Assembly: GCF_023008405.1 (NCBI RefSeq)
Contig: NZ_CP095376.1
Span: 372,001 to 436,000, forward strand
Direction of reading: 5' to 3'
Source of the DNA: Amycolatopsis sp. FBCC-B4732
Lineage (GTDB): Bacteria > Actinomycetota > Actinomycetes > Mycobacteriales > Pseudonocardiaceae
Length of the DNA stretch: 64,000 nt
In this document: one piece after another, positions 26,907-34,404 of the stretch
How positions within the stretch are numbered: position 1 is the first letter of the stretch
Layout of the letters: each line of letters starts with the position of its first letter
The notes under the pieces: model-generated
Seen by the model: the letters and a program-made list of their open reading frames with translations, nothing else
Told to the model about the DNA's origin: nothing
Databases searched by the model: none
Translations under genes and position numbers: made by a program

Positions 26907-27527
26907 TCAGGACAGCTCGGCCGCGGCGGTCGTCTCCCACGCGAAGCCGTCCGGGTCGGTGAACGCCGCGCCCCCGACCGCGATGCGGTGCGAGCCCGTT
27001 CCCTCCGGGGAGACGCCCGCGTCCTTCGCCAGCGCCTTGCGCCGGTACAGCGCCAGCTTGACCGGGCTCTCGCCGGTGTCGAACTCCACGTACATGCGCC
27101 CGAAGCTCTTGCCGACCGGGAAGCCGTGGTCGCTGTAGAACTTCTTGCTCGCCGCCACGTCGGCGACGCCCAGCAGGAGCACGACCGGGCCGAACTCGCG
27201 GGTGGCCGGGCCCGTGTTCTTCTTCGCCGACGTCGCGATCTTCCAGATCGTCCCGTCCGGGGCCTGTACGACCGCGCCATAACCCCACATGGACTTCGCG
27301 GGCGCCTTGAGCGTCGTCGCGCCGGCCTCGAGGGCCGTGCCGACCAGGGAATCGACGTCCGCGGGCTGGGCGACGACCAGGGAGAGTGTGAAGCCGCGGA
27401 AGCCGGTGGACGACTCCTGGCCGGCGCGGAAGCGCAGCGGGAGGGCCGGCCCGAAGGCGGCGGTGTGGAAGCGTTCGGCGGCGGCGGGGTCGGCCACCTC
27501 GAGGGTGATGGTGTCGATGTTCGTCAT
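26907..27527 (-). CDS. VOC (glyoxalase/bleomycin-resistance) fold protein, two modules
   Basis: A 206 aa protein with two tandem VOC half-domains, residues 1-100 and 110-206 (IDTITLEVADPAAAERF, then GPVVLLLGVADVAASKKFYSDHGF). Members bind metal and act as dioxygenases, lyases or drug binders; no specific function can be assigned. Metal ligands are not obvious, and the first histidine position of each module is replaced, so it may be a binding protein. It is first of a possible three-gene set with the two DNA glycosylases. Confidence 0.8.
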   Translation of the reverse strand: MTNIDTITLEVADPAAAERFHTAAFGPALPLRFRAGQESSTGFRGFTLSLVVAQPADVDSLVGTALEAGATTLKAPAKSMWGYGAVVQAPDGTIWKIATSAKKNTGPATREFGPVVLLLGVADVAASKKFYSDHGFPVGKSFGRMYVEFDTGESPVKLALYRRKALAKDAGVSPEGTGSHRIAVGGAAFTDPDGFAWETTAAAELS

Positions 27528-27649
27528 GCCGGTAACGCTAGGTCCGCCCCCGTGACCGGCGCTTCTCGATTCCTGACCGGTCCGCGCTAAACCGTTCGGC
27601 CCAGTCGCGCGTGGTCCACCCGACCTGGCACGGCACGGAGAGGACGGCG

Positions 27650-29044
27650 ATGGGGTTCGCGCAACAGCTGGACGAGACGGTCGAACGGATCATCGACGAG
27701 GCGATCGAGTTCTTCATGGCCTCGCGCGGCTGGCAGCGCAACTTCCACGGCAACTACGAGCAGTGGCCGGCCACCAACGGCGCCGAGATCACGCCTCCGG
27801 GCAGTCCTTCCCGGACCTCGGGCGGCCAGGTCCTGAGCGGCGGCCTGCCCGGGTACGCCGACGGTCTCGACCACGGCTCCGGCCCGAACGCGGGTTCGCA
27901 GGTCTACGGGTACTTCGAGACGACGATCCGGGACCTGTTCCGCCCGTGGCGGTCCATCCCTGACCCGGCGGACTTCGACGCCTACCTCGACCAGGTCCGC
28001 GACGCCGCCTGGTACGTGTCGCTGACGAGCGCCGCCGACCGGGTCAGCTCGGTCGGCAACGCCGCGCTCGACACCGTCGGCTACCTGCAGGAGAAGATCG
28101 GCGGCGAAAACATGCGCGGCGCCACGATCTTCGCGTTCGACCAGAACTTCTGCACCCCGCTGCCGACGGTGCTCCACGGCCAGTACGCCGTCGCGCTGCT
28201 CGCCGGCGTGACGTTGTGCGGCGAGAAGGAGATCTGGGCGAAGGCGCGCGAGGACGTCCACGCCATCGCCGACAAGATGCACGCGGCCATGAAGGACCGT
28301 GGCTCGGCTGTCGCCGACCTCGGCACGATCACGGCGTTGTTCGCCCTCGCGGCGGCGTTCCCGACCCCGGCACAGCCGATCCTGGCCGGCGTCGGCGCGG
28401 CGCTCCCGGCGCTGGAGACGCTGCTCCACGCCGGCGACGAGCCGAACAAGCAGCCGGTCGAGTTCGCCGGCGGCACCCCGGAGAAGGTGATCGCGAGCGC
28501 GGGGGAGGCGCTGAAGACGCTCGCGCGCACTATCCGCGACTGCGAGGACGACATCAAGGGCAAGATCAAGGACGGCATGGACACCGTCACGCGGCGGTCG
28601 AAGTCGTTCGCGATGCCGAAGCCGGCGCTGCTCGAAGCCCTCGACGTCAGCGGGATCAAGGTCGACCTGGAGGTGCTGCACTTCCTCGCCACCGACACGC
28701 TGCCGCAGATCGAAAAGCAGATCAACGAGGGCGCGGACCTCGTCTACTGGGGTTCGATGTGCGGCGCGGCCTGGTACCGGCCGAGCGACCTCGGCGTGTC
28801 CGACACGACGGACGGCCCGTTCCCGGCGTGGCAGGAACTGGCGGCGCTGGCCGGCAACCTGATGTCCGACCTCGCCTGGGAGGTCAAGGAGAGTGCGGCC
28901 CACCTGCAGATCGCGGCCGACCGCCACGGCCGCACGGAGGCCGAGATCACGGAGTCCCTGCGCCGCCACGCCAAGAAGCTCGAAGGCTTCGCCGGCCACG
29001 ACCCGATCGGCACGCCGACGAGGTGGCTGAACGAGCACCCGTGA
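27650..29044 (+). CDS. Alpha-helical orphan protein, 464 aa
   Basis: I do not recognise the family. The protein is mostly helical. It begins MGFAQQLDETVERIIDEAIEFF, has a small hydrophobic stretch ITALFALAAAFPTPAQPILAG near residue 230, then charged helices (GEALKTLARTIRDCEDDIKGKIKDGMD). The C-terminus AADRHGRTEAEITESLRRHAKKLEGFAG resembles WXG100/EspC-like ESX helical tails, so a type VII secretion-related role is one possibility. No signal peptide. GGAGAGG lies 6 nt before the ATG. It stands alone, divergent from the VOC gene. Confidence 0.65.
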   Translation: MGFAQQLDETVERIIDEAIEFFMASRGWQRNFHGNYEQWPATNGAEITPPGSPSRTSGGQVLSGGLPGYADGLDHGSGPNAGSQVYGYFETTIRDLFRPWRSIPDPADFDAYLDQVRDAAWYVSLTSAADRVSSVGNAALDTVGYLQEKIGGENMRGATIFAFDQNFCTPLPTVLHGQYAVALLAGVTLCGEKEIWAKAREDVHAIADKMHAAMKDRGSAVADLGTITALFALAAAFPTPAQPILAGVGAALPALETLLHAGDEPNKQPVEFAGGTPEKVIASAGEALKTLARTIRDCEDDIKGKIKDGMDTVTRRSKSFAMPKPALLEALDVSGIKVDLEVLHFLATDTLPQIEKQINEGADLVYWGSMCGAAWYRPSDLGVSDTTDGPFPAWQELAALAGNLMSDLAWEVKESAAHLQIAADRHGRTEAEITESLRRHAKKLEGFAGHDPIGTPTRWLNEHP

Positions 29045-29120
29045 TAAACCGTTGGACGGCTGCGCGAGGGGTTTGGTAGCTTGCCGTCGAACCGTGATCT
29101 TGCCCGAGGAGGTGGTACCC

Positions 29121-29174
29121 GTGAACGTTGGATCGTCGTGGGTGCTCCCCTCGTTGTCACGGTCTGGCGGCTGA
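29121..29174 (+). CDS. Putative 17-residue leader peptide of the GNAT/IF-1 operon
   Basis: GTG start with a strong ribosome-binding site (AGGAGG, 29107-29112, 8 nt upstream) opens a 17-codon frame, VNVGSSWVLPSLSRSGG, ending in TGA. It has a better ribosome-binding site than the gene that follows. It is too short to be a normal protein, and its position before two overlapping hairpins suggests a regulatory leader whose translation controls the downstream GNAT. A possible promoter is TTGGAC (29052) with TAGCTT (29077). Confidence 0.6.
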   Translation: MNVGSSWVLPSLSRSGG

Positions 29175-29218
29175 CGCAGGGGCCGCCGGGAGCGCTGTGA
29201 GTAAGCACTCCCGAAAGG
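29141..29218 (+). promoter_or_regulatory. Attenuator-like leader with mutually exclusive hairpins
   Basis: Hairpin A pairs GGCGGC (29166-29171) with GCCGCC (29182-29187) around the leader stop codon. Hairpin B pairs CGGGAG (29187-29192) with CTCCCG (29208-29213) plus GCT/AGC inside, 7 nt loop, and ends directly before AAAGG (29214-29218), the GNAT ribosome-binding site. The 5' arm of B (29188-29196) is also complementary over 9 pairs, two of them G-U, to 29141-29149 inside the leader frame (Trp-Val-Leu-Pro codons). Ribosome position on the leader could therefore decide whether B forms. Regulation by ribosome stalling is inferred. Confidence 0.5.
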
Positions 29219-29225
29219 CTTTTCC

Positions 29226-29972
29226 ATGGACTCTCCGCATTCCGAGCCCGCTACGGTCATCACGCGGGTGGCGGAACACCATTGGCACGCACTGTCTGCC
29301 GACCGCGTGGTCGGCCGGGCCGAAGCGTCCCGGCGCCCCGACGGGCGCCTGTTCCTGAGCATCGACACGTGGCACACCGACGACTTCACGCGGCTCGCGT
29401 CGGCGATGCTGCCGGCGTTGCCCCGTCCGCTGTACACCGTGGTCGACGAGGCCGACGACGGGTTGAAGTCCTGCTGGGAGCGCGCCGGTTTCACGACCCG
29501 GCGGCGTGAGTTCGAGTACGTCGTGGCCACTGCCCCGGGGACTGTTCCGCCCGGGACGACGATCGGGCCCGCGGCGGACCAGGATCTGCTGCGTTCTCTC
29601 GACGACGTCGTCCGCGCCGAGGTCGAGGCTTCGGCAGGGTGGGCTTCGATGCCCGCCGAGGTGCTGCCGCGTCCCGCTGTCCCGGACTTGGCGAAGTACG
29701 TGGTGGCTTCGGAAGCCGGGCACTACGTGGGTCTGGTCCGGTTGGGCCCGGTGCGGCGTCAGACCCGGATCGGGTTGATCGCGATCCGTGCCGATCATCA
29801 GCGTCGCGGGATCGGACGCTCTTTGCTGACCTACGTGCTGGATTCCTTGTGCGGTCGGGGAATCGAGTCGGTTTCTTGTGAGGTCGACGAGGGCAATGCG
29901 GCGGCGATCGCGCTGGTCCAGGGCTTCGGGGCGCGCCGGATGGGCAGCACCGTCGAGCTGGTGGTGCGCTGA
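29226..29972 (+). CDS. GNAT family acetyltransferase
   Basis: A 248 aa protein whose C-terminal half is a GCN5 acetyltransferase domain: [27 protein letters not shown] is motif A (RRGIG pyrophosphate loop), and [21 protein letters not shown] is motif B. The N-terminal 120 residues look like a degenerate second GNAT-like half ([20 protein letters not shown]...[11 protein letters not shown]). The substrate is unknown. The ribosome-binding site AAAGG is weak and sits next to a leader hairpin. The stop TGA overlaps the ATG of the IF-1 gene by one base, so expression of both is coupled. The pairing suggests a role connected with translation or its inhibitors. Confidence 0.85.
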   Translation: MDSPHSEPATVITRVAEHHWHALSADRVVGRAEASRRPDGRLFLSIDTWHTDDFTRLASAMLPALPRPLYTVVDEADDGLKSCWERAGFTTRRREFEYVVATAPGTVPPGTTIGPAADQDLLRSLDDVVRAEVEASAGWASMPAEVLPRPAVPDLAKYVVASEAGHYVGLVRLGPVRRQTRIGLIAIRADHQRRGIGRSLLTYVLDSLCGRGIESVSCEVDEGNAAAIALVQGFGARRMGSTVELVVR

Positions 29973-30193
29973 TGGGCGGCAAGGGAGGGATCGAAGTCGA
30001 GGGCACGGTGCTGGAGTGCCTTCGTGACGCGACTTTCCGCGTGGAGCTGGAGAACGGGCACAAGGTGCTCGCGCACATCAGCGGGAAGATCCGGAAGAAC
30101 TACATCAAGATCCTGCCGTTCGACCGGGTGCTGGTGGAGCTGAGCCCGTACGACCTGAACCGCGGGCGGATCCTGTTCAGGTACCGGAATTGA
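29972..30193 (+). CDS. infA: Translation initiation factor IF-1 (probable second copy)
   Basis: A 73 aa S1-like OB-fold protein: [41 protein letters not shown] and [18 protein letters not shown] follow IF-1 closely. IF-1 binds the 30S A site during initiation. The usual infA of actinomycetes lies with rpmJ/rpsM in the ribosomal cluster, which is absent here, so this is likely a paralogue; that rests on context. The extended N-terminus (MGGKGG) and the final RYRN differ from the housekeeping form. It is coupled to the upstream GNAT by a one-base overlap and is followed by a strong hairpin terminator. Confidence 0.9.
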   Translation: MGGKGGIEVEGTVLECLRDATFRVELENGHKVLAHISGKIRKNYIKILPFDRVLVELSPYDLNRGRILFRYRN

Positions 30194-30198
30194 GCCAC

Positions 30199-30230
30199 CG
30201 CCGTCGCCGGGCTCCGGCCTGGCGACGGCG
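30199..30230. terminator. Hairpin terminator between infA and a convergent small gene
   Basis: CGCCGTCGCC (30199-30208) pairs perfectly with GGCGACGGCG (30221-30230). Three more inner pairs (one G-U) leave a 6 nt loop. It lies 5 bp after the IF-1 stop and 14 bp before the end of the leftward small gene, so it can serve both. Confidence 0.75.
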
Positions 30231-30244
30231 CTCCCCGGGCCGGT

Positions 30245-30442
30245 TCAGTGCATCCCTTCGACCACGCTGACGATGTGCTGGGGGTTGATCGTCCGCGGGT
30301 TCCCGGGCTGCTCGAAGCCCATCGGGAGGGTGATCAGCCCGCCGGTCTTGAGCGCGTTGTCCACGAGTTGCACGAGTTCGCGGAACTCGACGAGCACGCG
30401 GTAGGTGGTCCCGTTCGTCATTTCGACCTGGTTGAACGACAT
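30245..30442 (-). CDS. Small hypothetical protein, 65 aa
   Basis: A small soluble protein, MSFNQVEMTNGTTYRVLVEF... with LVDNALKTGGLITLPMGFEQPGNPRTINPQHIVSVVEGMH. No family recognised; the pattern suggests a small beta-rich fold. AAAGGA lies 7 nt before the ATG, supporting a real gene. The IS701-type element begins only 36 bp upstream of the start, so its native promoter is separated from it by 2.3 kb of inserted DNA, or it was once cotranscribed with the gene now at 32826-33638. Confidence 0.6.
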   Translation of the reverse strand: MSFNQVEMTNGTTYRVLVEFRELVQLVDNALKTGGLITLPMGFEQPGNPRTINPQHIVSVVEGMH

Positions 30443-30478
30443 CGGCGCGTCCTTTCTTCGGCGATTCGACCGGACTAG

Positions 30479-31828
30479 TACTGCAACGGCAGTTAGTGGT
30501 GTTGTGGTAGATCATCCTGGTGGTGGTCGATGTGGTGATGGATCAGCTGGACCGGGTGCATGAGCGGATTGCGGGCCGGTTCGCGCGGTCGGAACCTCGA
30601 GGTCGGGCGCGGGAGTATGTGTCTGGGCTGGTCGCGGGTCTGGAGCGGAAGAACGGGTGGACGCTGGCCGAGCAGGCCGGTGAGGTCTCGCCGGACGGGA
30701 TGCAGCGGCTGCTGCGCTGGGCGGACTGGGACATCGACGGTGTCCGCGACGACGTTCGGGACTACGTGATCGAGCATCTCGGCGAACCCGGTGGCGTGCT
30801 GATCGTCGACGACACCGGGTTCCTGAAGAAAGGCACCCGGTCGGCCGGCGTGCAGCGGCAGTACTCCGGCACCGCCGGGCGGATCGAGAACTGCCAGATC
30901 GGCACCTTCCTGGCCTATGCCGGTGCCGGCGGACATGCACTGATCGACCGGGAGCTCTATCTGCCCGAGCCGTGGATTGCCGACCAGGATCGGTGCCGGC
31001 GAGCAGGGATTCCGGCCGGGACCGAGTTCGAGACCAAACCCCGCCAAGCCATGGCGATGCTGGCACGGGCATTCGCCGCGAAGGTGCCGTTCACCTGGAT
31101 CACCGCCGATGAGGCCTATGGGCAGGTCAAGTACCTGCGGTTGTGGCTGGAAGCCCACGACGCCGCGCACGTGCTGGCCACCAAGGTCAACGACACCCTG
31201 GTCTCCACCGGCGGTCGCGAAGCCCGCGCCGACGAACTGATCGCGCAGTTGCCCGCTCGGTCGTGGCGGCGGCTGTCGGTCGGTGCCGGGGCGCACGGGC
31301 CCCGCGAGTACGACTGGGCGCGGGTGCCGATCCGGATCGGCTGGCAGCCGGGACGTGGACACTGGCTGCTCGCCCGCCGCTCACTCTCAGACCCGACCGA
31401 GATCGCCTACTACGTCTGCTACGGACCTCGCCGTTCGAGCCTGCTGAACCTGGCCTGGATCGCCGGGACTCGCTGGCGGATCGAGGAGTGTTTCCAGCAA
31501 GCCAAGAACGAAGCCGGACTCGACCACTACCAGGTCCGGTCCTGGCGGGCTTGGTATGCCCACATCACCCTGGCCATGCTCGCTCACGCCTGGCTTGCGG
31601 TCTCCCGATCCCTTGTCGCAAAAGGGGAACCGGCGTCGCCGAGCCGGGCATGATCGGATTCACGCTACCGGAGATCAGGCGTCTGCTTATCAAGCTGGTG
31701 CTGCGTGTCGCCGACGCCGCCGACCACATCTGGGCCTGGTCCCGCTTCCGCCGTCGACGACAACACCAAGCTCGCCTCAGCCACTACAAACGACGAGGCT
31801 ACCCACTCACCTAACTGCCGTTGCAGTA
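30479..31828 (+). mobile_element. IS701 family insertion sequence, 1350 bp
   Basis: Perfect 18 bp terminal inverted repeats TACTGCAACGGCAGTTAG (30479-30496 and, reversed, 31811-31828) are flanked by a 4 bp CTAG duplication. CTAG-type targets are a known property of the IS701 family. The element carries one transposase region with a frame change near its 3' end. Confidence 0.9.
30520..31814 (+). CDS. IS701 family transposase, in two frames
   Basis: DDE transposase. The first frame (30520 to stop 31653) carries LIVDDTGFLKKGTRSAGVQRQYSG (first Asp), WITADEAYGQ (second Asp) and WRIEECFQQAKNEAGLDHYQVRSW (Glu). The family's C-terminal part (EPGMIGFTLPEIRRLL ... RRGYPLT) continues in the -1 frame to 31814. 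The change occurs at GCA-AAA-GGG-G (31618-31627), where Lys-tRNA could re-pair at -1. Either a programmed -1 frameshift makes the full protein, or a one-base indel has damaged it. The start codon is a GTG cluster at 30520. Confidence 0.85.
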
Positions 31829-32738
31829 CTAGGGCGTGTCTGACAATGCCTTGGTCCAGGTGATCACGGCGTGGAGGACGACCGCAGATCGGTAGACGAT
31901 AGCCAGCTTGTCGTAGCGAGTTGCCAGGCCACGCCACTGTTTGAGCAGGTTGAACCGTCGTTCGACAACGTTGCGGCCGCGGTAATCGACCGCGTCGAAG
32001 GCGGGTGGACGACCGCCGCGGGAACCGCGGCGTTTGCGGTGCCCGGCCTGGTCAGCAGGTTCTGGGATCACTGCGGTGATGCCGCGGTCGCGCAGATGCC
32101 CGCGGATCGCTCGTGAGGAGTAGGCCTTGTCGCCTCGGACGCGGACGGGCCGGGTGCGAGCCCGGCCGCGTCCGGCTCGGCGGATTCGCAGGTGTCGCAT
32201 GAGATGCGGGAACATCGGTGCGTCCCCGGCCTGGCCGGGTCCGACCAGCGTGACCAGCGGGCGGCCGTTGCCGTCGACGAGGTGGTGCACTTTGGTGCTC
32301 CAGCCGCCGCGGGAGCGGCCGATCGCATGGTCAGGCGGCTCGGTGCGCAGATCCGTGTAGTTCGACCCAGCCCCCTGTGGGACGGGTGATGTTGGTGGCG
32401 TGCTGATGCGCTCGGGCGATCGTGGAATCCACCGACACCGACCAATCCACCAAGCCCGCTGCATCCGCTTCAGCGAGCAAGCGCTGCAGGACGGTGTCCC
32501 AGGTGCCGTCGCTGGCCATCCGGCGATGCCAGGTCCAGATCGTCTGCCACGGACCGAACACCGCCGGAACATCCCGCCAGGCAATCCCGCACCGATAGCG
32601 GTAGATGATCCCTTCGACCATCGCTCGCGCGTCGGAGAACGGGCGGCCCCGCTTGCCGGTGCGGACCGGCAGCAGGTCCTCGATCAAGGTCCATTGATCG
32701 TCGGAAAGCAACTGAAACCGCGACACGACCGACAGCAT
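31829..32738 (-). CDS. IS5 family transposase, in two frames
   Basis: DDE transposase of the IS5 family, IS427-like two-frame layout. Frame one (32738 down to 32331) has LSDDQWTLIEDLLP, RYRCGIAWRDVPAVFGPW and SVDSTIARAH (first Asp). Frame two runs from about 32370 to 31829 with GGWSTKVHHLVDGNGRPL, RGDKAYSS (second Asp) and YRGRNVVERRFNLLKQWR (Glu). The switch is at a run of five G just after codons for Arg-Pro-Thr, and needs +1 (or -2). The TAG stop is formed by the CTAG target site. Whether this is translational frameshifting or a mutation cannot be told. Confidence 0.85.
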
Positions 32739-32773
32739 CCCAGCGACCCGCCGAAACTTTTGTCAGACACGCC
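31833..32773 (-). mobile_element. IS5 family insertion sequence, about 941 bp
   Basis: Terminal inverted repeats GGCGTGTCTGACA (31833-31845) and its complement (32761-32773) are flanked by CTAG on each side, or by TA if a shorter duplication is assumed. The size and the two-frame transposase fit the IS427 subgroup. Confidence 0.85.
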
Positions 32774-32825
32774 CTAGGTCGGGTACCGCGGACACGTTGT
32801 TACACCCGGACAGTCGAGAACCCGA

Positions 32826-33638
32826 TCAAGTCGGCCGATTCGCGTGCCGTTGGGCTCCGGCGAGAAGAGTTCCCGCGCTGTTGACCCTTTCGAGTCGAGA
32901 GTTGCGGTACTCGAGATTCGTGAGCTCCGTACCCGAGACTTCGGTGCCGTGCAGGTAGGTCTTTCCCTGCCACCGCACGCCGAACGTCCGCCCAGGGCCT
33001 TGCCGGTAGAGCCCCACCAGCTGGGGTGCTCCTCCGGTGAGCGCATCCGCTCCCGAACCGACTGCGTCGCAGAAGGCGCTGAAGACGGCTCGGCTCGTCC
33101 GATCCTTTTCCGATCCCGTGGGCTTCACCCAGGCACGGTGATTCTTTTCCAGCTGTGGCCGGCCGCTTCCCAAAAATTCGATCTTCGAGCTGACCGCCGG
33201 TACCTGGAGGTCGGTGGTGGTCCAACGGGTCTCTCCCGCCGGCAGGCGCAGGATCTGAACGCCGAACTTCGACGGCATGGCCGACCCGATCCGGCAGCAG
33301 TGCACGATCTGGCTCTCCAGCCGAAGCTGGGGAGGTGCACCGCGCCAGGCCGCGGTGACCAGTTCCAGAACGCGAGCTTGGGCGCTCTCGATCGTTTCGT
33401 CGTCCGGGCACTCGTCCAGTTGCGCCGTCACCGTCGGCAAGGTCAAGGCGGGGAAGAGCACGTCGCCGACGTAACCCATGATGTGGGCGCCCCTCGTGGT
33501 GGCGTACGTCTTGCGGGCGCCGTTCCAGTGAGGGTCTCCGGGCGTGCCCGCCGGCCAGCTGATGCGGCTGTCGGTGGCGATGTACGCCGAGGAAGGCCCG
33601 CGTTGATCCACTGCGACCCACACCACGAGGCTCGTCAT
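32826..33638 (-). CDS. Hypothetical protein, possible Ntn-hydrolase-like N-terminus
   Basis: A 270 aa protein not firmly recognised. Its N-terminus, TSLVVWVAVDQRGPSSAYIATDSRISW, with a strand, a turn and ATDSR, recalls the first strands of proteasome-like (Ntn) folds; Thr2 or Ser3 would be exposed if Met is removed. Later segments include HIMGYVGDVLFPALTL and ALTGGAPQLVGLYRQGPGRTFGVRWQGKTYLHG, which fit a sandwich fold. The ATG at 33638 was chosen with AAGGAG at 4 nt; a TTG 15 nt upstream is less likely. The IS pair lies 49 bp downstream and separates it from the small gene at 30245. Confidence 0.6.
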   Translation of the reverse strand: MTSLVVWVAVDQRGPSSAYIATDSRISWPAGTPGDPHWNGARKTYATTRGAHIMGYVGDVLFPALTLPTVTAQLDECPDDETIESAQARVLELVTAAWRGAPPQLRLESQIVHCCRIGSAMPSKFGVQILRLPAGETRWTTTDLQVPAVSSKIEFLGSGRPQLEKNHRAWVKPTGSEKDRTSRAVFSAFCDAVGSGADALTGGAPQLVGLYRQGPGRTFGVRWQGKTYLHGTEVSGTELTNLEYRNSRLERVNSAGTLLAGAQRHANRPT

Positions 33639-33770
33639 GCCGCTCCTTGACAACCATCCGCTCAGGTGGTGCTATTTTCCGGCAACTCCGGGGGCCTCCA
33701 TCACGCGGGGGCGGCGAGGTGCCCACGGTGGTCTCGAGTAGAGACCTGTGTTCCGTGCCTCCGGTCTTCG

Positions 33771-33805
33771 AAGCGCCGGGCCGAGTCCACCTCGGTCCGG
33801 CGCTT
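33771..33805. terminator. Hairpin terminator after the 153 aa gene
   Basis: AAGCGCCGG (33771-33779) pairs with CCGGCGCTT (33797-33805); a G-T pair and CCGAG/CTCGG continue the stem to a 5 nt loop, 15 bp in all. It lies just downstream of the leftward gene ending at 33818. A second small hairpin, GGTCTC/GAGACC (33730-33746), is next to it. Confidence 0.7.
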
Positions 33806-33817
33806 TCGGTTCCAGGG

Positions 33818-34279
33818 TCAGTACTCCTTCTTGATCACGAAGTACGACCCCCGGATCGTTCCCGCCAGCTTGGACTTCTGGCGGGCGAACTTGAACGCCG
33901 CCAGCTCCGCCGGCACCTCCATCCCCTCCGACAGCTTGAAACCCACCGCTCGCTTCCCGCCGTCCTCGAGGGTGTACATCACGTTGATCGACAACCCGCT
34001 CTCGTAGAACACGTACGCCATCCGGATGCCCTCGACCTCGAACTCGGTCGCCTCCAGGGCCGGGGACGAGACGACGATCTCGCGCTCCTCCGACAGGATC
34101 CGGTGCACCCACTCGACCGTGGACGGCACCTCGCCCGCGGGGGACACCGTGAACACGTGGCCGTACTTGTTCTTGAAGTAGCGGGCCTCGTTCGCGCGCA
34201 GGCCGGCGAGGGCGTCCGCCACCTGGGATGACTCCAGGCCGGTGGTCGAGACGGTGGTGAAGTCGACGGCTTCGGGCAT
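33818..34279 (-). CDS. Hypothetical protein, 153 aa
   Basis: A soluble protein I cannot assign. It begins MPEAVDFTTVSTTGLESSQVADALAGL and is rich in alternating strand-like segments (REIVVSSPALEATEFEVEGIRMAYVFYE, SINVMYTLEDGGKRAVGFKL), ending GTIRGSYFVIKKEY. There is no signal peptide or metal motif. GGAGGAG lies 6 nt upstream of the ATG at 34279, strongly supporting this start; the longer frame upstream is not coding. It ends at a strong hairpin. Confidence 0.65.
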   Translation of the reverse strand: MPEAVDFTTVSTTGLESSQVADALAGLRANEARYFKNKYGHVFTVSPAGEVPSTVEWVHRILSEEREIVVSSPALEATEFEVEGIRMAYVFYESGLSINVMYTLEDGGKRAVGFKLSEGMEVPAELAAFKFARQKSKLAGTIRGSYFVIKKEY

Positions 34280-34404
34280 GGTTGGCTCCTCCGGGGTCAG
34301 CGGCTGGTGACGAAGGTAGACCACACGCGAGCCGGCGGCACGGGTCCCGGCCGGCCGCAGGCCGGGCGGCGTGGCCGGCGCCGGGTGGTGGGATCGCGGT
34401 CCGC

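Larger units (their letters stand above)
30475..32777. mobile_element. Compound insertion: two unrelated IS elements sharing CTAG targets
   Basis: CTAG occurs at 30475-30478, 31829-31832 and 32774-32777. The first and second flank an IS701-type element; the second and third flank an IS5-type element. The middle CTAG serves both. Removing both elements restores ...CCGGA-CTAG-GTCGGG..., joining the gene at 32826-33638 to the small gene at 30245-30442 with about 81 bp between them. Confidence 0.85.
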
